The translations under genes and the position numbers were made by a program. The notes beneath the pieces were generated by a model that saw nothing but the letters and a program-made list of their open reading frames with translations, did not search any database and was not told the origin of the DNA. This document shows positions 56,101 to 64,000 of a stretch of 64,000 bases of DNA, in pieces; within the stretch, counting starts at the first letter, position 1, and every line of letters begins with the position of its first letter. Source of the stretch: Thermoanaerobacterium sp. CMT5567-10 (lineage in GTDB: Bacteria; Bacillota; Thermoanaerobacteria; Thermoanaerobacterales; Thermoanaerobacteraceae); NCBI RefSeq assembly GCF_030534315.2, contig NZ_CP130558.2, positions 2,222,501 to 2,286,500 on the forward strand. Direction: 5' to 3'.

Positions 56101-59100
56101 GATAAAAAATAGAACTGTTAATCTTTTTTTCATCAAATTTATCATCCTCGTTTCTATATTAAATATAACAATTTTTTAAAAAAGATGTGGAAGAAAGTTA
56201 CCACATCTTATTATGGAGAAAAATTATTTGTTTATTGTGATGGGGCAGAAATTGATGTTTCTCCTTCTACAAGAAAAGGCATGTCAGTGTGGGATTGAGG
56301 TGTTACTTCCACTCCACCACTGGGTACAAAGATTGATGTTTCTCCTGCCACAGAAATGACTTCATCTGTGGCATATGCCATACCTGTGCCGATTATTGCT
56401 ATTATCAATGTTATTAAGATTGCAGATATGGCTACCCATCTTTTCTTTTGCTTGTAAGGTGAGTTTTGTTCGCCCAAAATCTTATTTAACCTCCTTTCCA
56501 GCTGTTTCTGCTTATCACTGAATGCGGAAAACAGCTTGACATTTTGATTTGCCACATTCCAGAGCACATTTAGTATTAACTCACAATATCGCCTCCTTTC
56601 ATAGCTGTCCATTGATTTTACAACACTTTCGTCACATGAGAGTTCACAATGATTTTCAATGTCATGCCTTGCAATATATGCCAAAGGGTTAAACCAATGG
56701 AGTAAATTAATGAGTAAAAATAAAATCTTTAGACATGGATCATGGCGCTTCCAGTGGGTAAGTTCATGAAGATAAATATGTTTCAATTCTTCTTTGGTAA
56801 ATTCAATGTCAGGCAAAACGATGCGAGGCTGAAAGATGCCATACAGAAAGGGTGTAGTCATGCAGGAAGAGATGTATATTTTTATGTCTTTTGTTATTAA
56901 CATTTCTTGCTTACATTTTGAAAGTACATTTAAAGTCTTAGTATCATTGGTCAAACGGCACATGCTTGAAATATGTTTGTATTGGCTATAATTCTGAACA
57001 ATAGTTATAATTGTTGCTACTATTGTTCCTGCCATCAATATATATGGGATATAATCAAGGTAAAGCGATAATGCGTGTATTTCATGTCTTGATGCAACGA
57101 TACCATTGGCAGCAGAATTTATAAACCAAGATAAGTATTGTGAAAAGCTCAAATTAAGCCATGATATCAACCTGTGATATGGTATTAGGAAAAACATGTA
57201 CATAAATATGTAACTGTAATAATGCCAGGCTGAAGTAAGATATTTAAAAGTAAATAGACTTATAATTTTTAAAATCAAATATAGTCCTCCAGCCACAACT
57301 GACATTATAAGCAGTTGATTATATATAATCCTAATCATAAGTAACACCTACTTTTTAAAACGCTTCATTAGGCTTTCTATGTCTTCCATTGTTATATCGC
57401 CATTATCACATAATGAGGATATAAAACCTAATATAGAACTTTTATGGACATCTTTTATAAATTGCTTTATTTCAAAATTACGGTATTCCTCTTCAGTAAT
57501 ACAAGGCTCATACTGATTAGCTTTGCCCACTCTAGTCGCTTTGAGAATTTTTTTTCTTATTAAGCGAGTTAAAAAAGTGATCACTGTATTCTGTTTCCAT
57601 TCTGCTGCTTCAGGCAGATTTTTAATTATTTCAGAAGTTGTTACAGGATGCCCAGCAGTCCAAATATACTCCATTATCTTTTTTTCAGAATCTGACATTC
57701 TTTGCATCTTCTCGAAATACTCCTTTCGAATCTACATGATGTAGTTTAATTTTATTCTACATCGTGTAGATTAATTTGTCAATATGTTTTTTATATATTC
57801 ATATAATTTTGATAACAGCTCTCCTTATGGTATAATTTTATTTAAAAATAATATTAAACGAAAGAGGGTATTGCATTATGGAGAATGGTGTTATAAATAG
57901 AGAAGAAGCGTATGCGTTATTAAAGGAGTACAACAAAAGCGAAAGCCTTATCACACATGCATTGGCTGTTGAAGCAGTTATGAGGCATTTTGCTGAGCTT
58001 TTTGGCGAGGACCAAGAAAAATGGGGAATCATAGGACTTTTGCATGACCTTGACTATGAGATGTATCCAAATGAGCACTGTAAAAAGGTAAGAGAAATAT
58101 TGGAGGAACGTGGATGGCCTGAAGAGTACATTCATGCAATAGAAAGCCATGGGTGGAAGCTGTGTACAGATGTAGAACCCGTACATAAAATGGAAAAGGT
58201 TTTGTACACAATTGATGAGCTGACTGGACTTATTACAGCTACAGCGCTTATGCGCCCCAGCAAAAGCATACTTGATTTAGAGGTTAAATCTGTAAAGAAA
58301 AAGTGGAAGCAGAAAAGTTTTGCAGCAGGAGTAAATAGAGATGTTATATCAGAAGGTGCAGAGTTATTGGGTATGGATTTAGATAAAGTGATAGAAGAAA
58401 CTATCATAGGCATGAGAAATGTGGCAGATGAGATAGGTTTAAAAGGCAATCTATGATTCAAAAATTTAGAAAATTTTTATTGATTAAAATATGGTAAAGT
58501 GGTAAAATATAGTTGATTAAAACTTAACAAAATAGTCAAGGAGGAGTACTATTGAAAAAGTTTATTACTATCTTTTTAGTAGTTATGTTGGTTGCAGCCA
58601 TACCAGTATTTGGCTTAGCAGCACAGACATCGTCATCATACATGACAAGACAAGAGTTTGTAAGTGATCTTGTAAAAGGATATGGAATTGATTTATCTGG
58701 ACAAGATATTTCACAGTACGTGAAAAACAATCATATATTAGAAGGTGATGGAAAAGGAAGCTTGATGCTTTCAGACCCAATCACTTACGGGCAAATGGCT
58801 ACTATATTAAGCAGATTTTATGGGCTGTCCATGATAGATGCACATCAAATAGAAGGACCTGAATATGTCTATGCGTTAGAAGATGGCTTGATTCCTCAAG
58901 ATGCTCCGCTGAATGAAAAAGTCACGGAGGATGAAGGACAGCAGATATTGTCAAAGATATTTGACAATTATAGCAAAGTCAAAGATTTGATAGATGGTAC
59001 TAAGAATACAACGGTTAAAAGTGGTAGCTTAAATGGCAATATGAAAGTTAATGTTGGTTTTAACAATGATGTAGCATTGCCATTTGACACAGTTTCCACA

Positions 59101-62100
59101 CAAGTATATGCCGACTATAATTTAGAACAGGGAATCCATGAAGTAATAAGCATGAGTATCCAAAATGCCGGATCGATGACAGTTGAAGAGTACATGATGG
59201 GTGATAAGGTTTATGTAAAATCACCTGATGGTGAGTGGAGTTATATGAGTGTTCCTGGCATGTCTAACATCATGAATTTGGAAAAATTACAGCAACAAAA
59301 TAATCTTTTTAGTAAAGATGTTCTTTATAGGTATGCAGGAACAACCTATTTAAACGGCAAAGCAGTAGATGTGGTATATGCATACACTAAAATTACGGAC
59401 ATGTCAAAAGTGGATGATTTGATAAATACCCTTGGGCTTGGAAATATTTTGAATGGCATGACGTACAGCGATTTAGTTGATGGAGTTTATGGAAAATACG
59501 TCTACTACATAGATACTAATACAAATACGGTATTTAAGCTTGATATGCTTTTTAAAATAGCTTATAAGCAAGGAGCAAAAGTTGGAGGAGTCGAGATGCC
59601 ATTGAAATGGGAAATGGTAAGCGGCTCAATGGTTTATTCAAATGTTAACGGAAATGTCAATGTAGTGCTACCTGACGATGCGAAAAATGCCAAGGAATTG
59701 ACGGTTCCAACACAAAATTAAGTATATTCTTCAAAAACCCGGTTTAATGCCGGGTTTTTATAGTATGTTTTCAAGGGTAAGTTTTTCATTTGATGGTATA
59801 TGATTGTACAATTCTTTTAGAGTTTTTAGTTCTGCAAGACTTAAATCTTTATTCTTGGAGTCAATGAAGCTTTTAAGCTTTGAAAGACTCATGTCTATGT
59901 CATCAATTTCCCTGTGCTCAATTAAAATTGCCCATTTGCTGCTTACTTTGCCCCATGTTTTTTCTAAATCATTGACATATGTTTCTGCACTTTTCCAGTT
60001 GCCATTTTTTATATCTTTCTCTATAACATGTAGTTTTTCCTCCATGCTATTTGATGAAGTGTATAGGTATTTATATGAAGCTATGTCTACGAAGATTATC
60101 AATATAATTATCATTACAATCAATGGAACTACATATTTCATCTATGTCACTCCTTTTTATATACTGTCAATACTTTATTTGGATCAAGCGATGCCAGTAT
60201 TACATTCTCTATGTTATTTACGTTCCACATCTTTAATTGATCGTTGAGCCATTTCATATCTACATTAGCAATTTTCATGTTTTGATGTATAATATTTCCA
60301 TCGATTATGATGGGCAGCGGAAGACCTTCGTATTGAGGCTTTATATTCAAATCATTTGGCGTTACAGGTCTTTTGTCTACTTTGGGTATTACGCTTAAAC
60401 AGCCATTTGTCTCTAAAATTGCGTATTCAACATCAGCAATATTTGGATAGCCCATAACTCGCAGTTCTTCCAAGAGGTCATTGATGTTGTACCTTTCTTT
60501 TTGAAGCTCCTTTGTCAAAATTTTACCTTTATCTATTAAAACCGTAGGTTTACCACAAATCATTTCCCGACCACGAAGGCTTTTCATTGAAATATACGAC
60601 AAAAAAAGCTGTGATATAAGCAGAGTGAAAATAGGTATGATACCAGTCAAAAGCGGTATGCCTTTGTTTTGCATCGGTACGGCAACTAGATCTGCTATCA
60701 TTATTGCTACCACTAATTCGTATGGCTGAAGCTGCCCAATTTGCTGCTTTCCCATTATTCTCATGACAACTACTACCAAGAAATAAAGGATTAGCGTGCG
60801 AAAAAATATTATAAGCATAATCCCATCCTTTCTTTTAATGTGTCATAAATATATTTTGAGAGTAATATCGTAAAATATACATTGTAGAAAAGTTCGTTAA
60901 ATAAAAAATTAAAATGTAAAATTTTCAGTGTTAACGTTTTATGTTAAATTATGATATAGTATGTAAATTTACAAACTGTTATAATATAGTATAGAAAAAT
61001 AAATATAGGGGTTGAAATATATGTGTAAATTATTTGTAACAGATGCTGATGGTAGCCTTTTAGATAGCAATAATAAAATATCTGAAGCAAATATTAATGC
61101 TATAAACGAGTTAAGATCAAAGGGAATCATTTACACAATTGCCACAGGTAGGATGTTTTCATCAATATTACCATATGCTTTGGAGCTTAAAGTGAATGCA
61201 CCTGTCATATGCTTCAATGGAGCACTTATAAAAGATGCCTATACTAAAAAAGTTTACTATTATAATCCAATACAGTCTGAGGATGCTATTAAGGTCATCA
61301 ATATATTAAAGGATAGTGGCTATCAGGTAAATCTCTATATTGATGACAGGTTAGTTGTAGAAGAGATTAACGAAAAAGTAGAATGGTATTTGTCTTTTAA
61401 TAGGGTTGAAGTAGATGCTGTTGGTGATCTTGCTGAATACATCAGAAAAACGGGCAAAGGCACTGCAAAAATATATGCTATAGGCGACATAAAAAATCCT
61501 GCCCCTGTAGAACCTGAGGTTTATGATGAGTTATCAAAAATAGTTTTGGTATCCACATCAGGAGGCGGTCATCTGGAAATAAATGCAAAAGGAGTTAGCA
61601 AAGGCAATGCATTAAAGACGCTGGCAAATATGTACAATATAAAAAGAGATCTTGTTGCAGCTGTTGGTGACAATCTAAATGATTTATCTATGATAGAATA
61701 TGCTGGATTTGGCATTGCGATGGCAAATGCACCGGAACTTGTCAAAATAAAGGCAGATTTTGTTACTAAGTCAAATAATGATAATGGTGTTGCTGTTGCG
61801 ATAAACAAAATTTTTGCAAGGCAACAAAGTTTGGCGGTGTAGAATATCAGAAAACCACCTTGTGCATATAATATATTAAGTTTTATAGTGCCGGAGGTGG
61901 TTTTTTGTGGAGCAGTTGATTGTAAAACTTAGCATTCTTGTAGTTTTGGTTGTAGGCATTATATACATGGCCATGTCGTTTATTCCCTTACTTGTTTTAA
62001 AAGATTCTAAGAAAGATGAAGATGGAGATGAAGATAAATGATCTTCGTCTTTTTTTGTTGATTTATGAAAAACAATGTAAATTTTTTGCGAAAATCTATT

Positions 62101-64000
62101 GACAAATTTACATTAAAAAAGTAAAATATCCATAAGGTATGAGAAAACGATAACTTAGAGGTGGTTAATAGTGAATGCTACAATTAAAGATGTAGCTAGA
62201 GAAGCAAAAGTCTCTATAGCTACAGTATCCAGAGTTTTAAATAATAGTGCTGTTGTTACTGATGAGACAAAACAGAGAGTATTGGATGCTATAAAAAAGA
62301 CAGGCTATAAACCGAATGCTCTCGCTAGAAGTTTAAAGATACAGAAGACTCACACAATAGGGCTTATTGTGCCTGACATATCAAGTCCTTTCTATCCTGA
62401 AGTCGTACGTGGGATTGAGGACATTGCTAGTATGTATTCCTACAATATATTTTTATGCAATACAGACCAAAAAGAAGACAAAGAGATGAATTATATAGAG
62501 ATTTTAAGCGAAAAACAGGTTGATGGTATCATATATATGGGGGATATTATTAGAGATTCAGTAAAGCAGCAGCTTCATGATGTAGGGATACCGATAGTTT
62601 TAGCTGGTACAGAGGATGCAGAATTTGAGTTTCCTAATGTCAATATAGACAATAAAAAAGCTTCGTACGATGCTGTAAAATATTTAATTTCTTTAGGACA
62701 CAAAAAAATAGGTATGATATCAGGCCCTTCTGATGATCCTATTGGAGGCGTTCAGAGGACAAGTGGATACAAAGAAGCTCTATCTGAAGCAAAGATTAGA
62801 TTTAAATCTTCTCTTGTAGTAGAGGGTAACTTCAAAGCAAGGCAAGCATACCTTGCGATGCTAAAACTTTTGGAGAACAATGTTGATGCAGTTTTTGCTG
62901 CTTCAGATGAAATGGCTGCTGCCGCAATAAATGCTATATTTGATTCAGGTTTCAGCGTTCCAGAAGATATTCATGTTATTGGCTTTGACAACACATATCT
63001 ATCTTATATGTTTAGGCCTACGATAACTACAATTCAAAGGCCAGCATACGATATAGGTGCTGTTAGCATGAGGCTTATGACGAAACTTCTTGCGAAAGAA
63101 CCAATAGATGACATGCATGTTATTTTGCCTCATCAGCTTATTGTTAGGGAATCTACAGGATATGGTGAAGAAAAAAAATAGCCACTTAGGCTATTTTTTT
63201 TCATAAACTATTTTCCCGCCAACGATGGTCTTTTTAATGTCTATATCGTCATCAAAAATTACTATATCCGCATCATATCCTTCTTTTATAAGACCTTTCC
63301 TGTCATGTACTCCTATGACTTTTGCACTGTTATATGATGCGAGTGCAACTGATTCGTAAAGTGACAAGTCGGTGTTTGCCAAAATATTTTTTACAGCTTT
63401 ATCTAATGTAAGAGTGCTTCCTGCAAGAACACCGCTTTTTAATCTGGCAGCTCCGTCTTTCACATATACATCCTGACCACCTAATTGATATACTCCATCG
63501 CTTAGATTTGCAGCCATCATTGCATCTGTTATGAGATTTGTGTTTTCCTTGCCTTTTAGCTTTAAAACTGTCCTTATGGCTGGGGAGACAGAGTGTATGC
63601 CATCTGCGATTAATTCGGTGCTTATATCAAGATCGAAGATCGCTCCTAAAGTTCCTACTTCGCGATGATGGAAGCCTCTCATTGCGTTAAAGACGTGTGT
63701 CGCATGAGTTATGCCTGCTTTAAACCCGGCAGCTACTTCATCATAAGTGGAATCGGTATGTCCAACTGACACAATTATGCCTTTTTCTTTTAAAAATTTT
63801 ATAAGATTTAGCGAACCTTCTATTTCTGGTGCGATTGTAACAAGTTTTACAATATCCAAGTAGTCCCCACAAAGTTCAAGGAAATTATCTATTGTAGGTT
63901 TAAGTATGAATTTTTCATCCTGTGCGCCTTTTTGCTTCGGGTTTATAAAAGGCCCTTCCATGTGGATGCCTAAAATTTCGGCGCCTTCAACATGATTTTT

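Overview
The window is an AT-rich (low G+C) bacterial chromosome segment. It uses strong AGGAGG-type ribosome binding sites, frequent TTG and GTG starts, sigma-A promoters with 17-bp spacers and many rho-independent terminators. Pyruvate:ferredoxin oxidoreductase, adenosylcobalamin synthesis with alpha-ribazole salvage, a preQ1-I riboswitch, CcpA and a family-typical gene content point to an anaerobic saccharolytic thermophile of the Thermoanaerobacterium/Thermoanaerobacter group. That assignment is inference from gene content and sequence style, not a database match.

Layout. (1) 1-7,060 is an accessory region: a small ABC exporter, a 1.15-kb cassette present twice (Rpn/PD-(D/E)XK gene, terminator, phased repeats, palindrome, 5'-UTR hairpin and the first five codons of a secreted protein), two unrelated secreted proteins behind the two copies, an HTH protein and a membrane protein. 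(2) 7,166-17,937 is a B12 operon under a cobalamin riboswitch: btuFCD, cbiA, cbiP, cbiB, a cblT/cblS-like pair, cobD, cobU, cobS. (3) 17,985-25,434 holds vapBC, a preQ1 riboswitch with queT, a DUF5685/J-protein pair, a ferritin-like/VIT1 fusion, a broken FMN-binding lipoprotein gene, an AEC transporter and NADP-isocitrate dehydrogenase. (4) 25,593-34,003 holds PFOR, a DUF4914 gene behind a putative leader-peptide attenuator, an IS200/IS605 element, and ftcD with a cyclodeaminase gene. (5) 34,098-42,529 is one nucleoside uptake and catabolism operon: bmpA, ABC ATPase, two permeases, a GntR regulator, cdd, deoB, pyn. (6) 42,538-50,003 holds an MCP gene with a sigma-D-like promoter, a decapitated PRD antiterminator that still has its own RAT/terminator, a homocitrate-synthase-like gene followed by aconitase, an HD phosphohydrolase and tyrS. 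(7) 50,121-54,250 holds a CapA-family gene and the convergent pan operon (DUF2520 gene, panB, panC, panD) with a structured leader. (8) 54,496-64,000 holds an MNT/HEPN remnant, a lipoprotein gene, M56/BlaI genes with two operators, an HD protein, a DUF6612-like secreted protein, DUF4363/DUF421 genes, a Cof-type phosphatase, a tiny membrane protein, ccpA and the 3' part of nagA.

How the parts work together. PFOR supplies acetyl-CoA. The homocitrate-synthase-like enzyme (possibly a Re-citrate synthase), aconitase and isocitrate dehydrogenase would form an oxidative half-cycle to 2-oxoglutarate. The nucleoside operon imports nucleosides and carries them to deoxyribose/ribose-5-phosphate; it has a GntR-type operator and a cre-like site, and CcpA itself is encoded in the window. 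The most unusual local structure is the duplicated Rpn/secreted-protein expression cassette near the left end.
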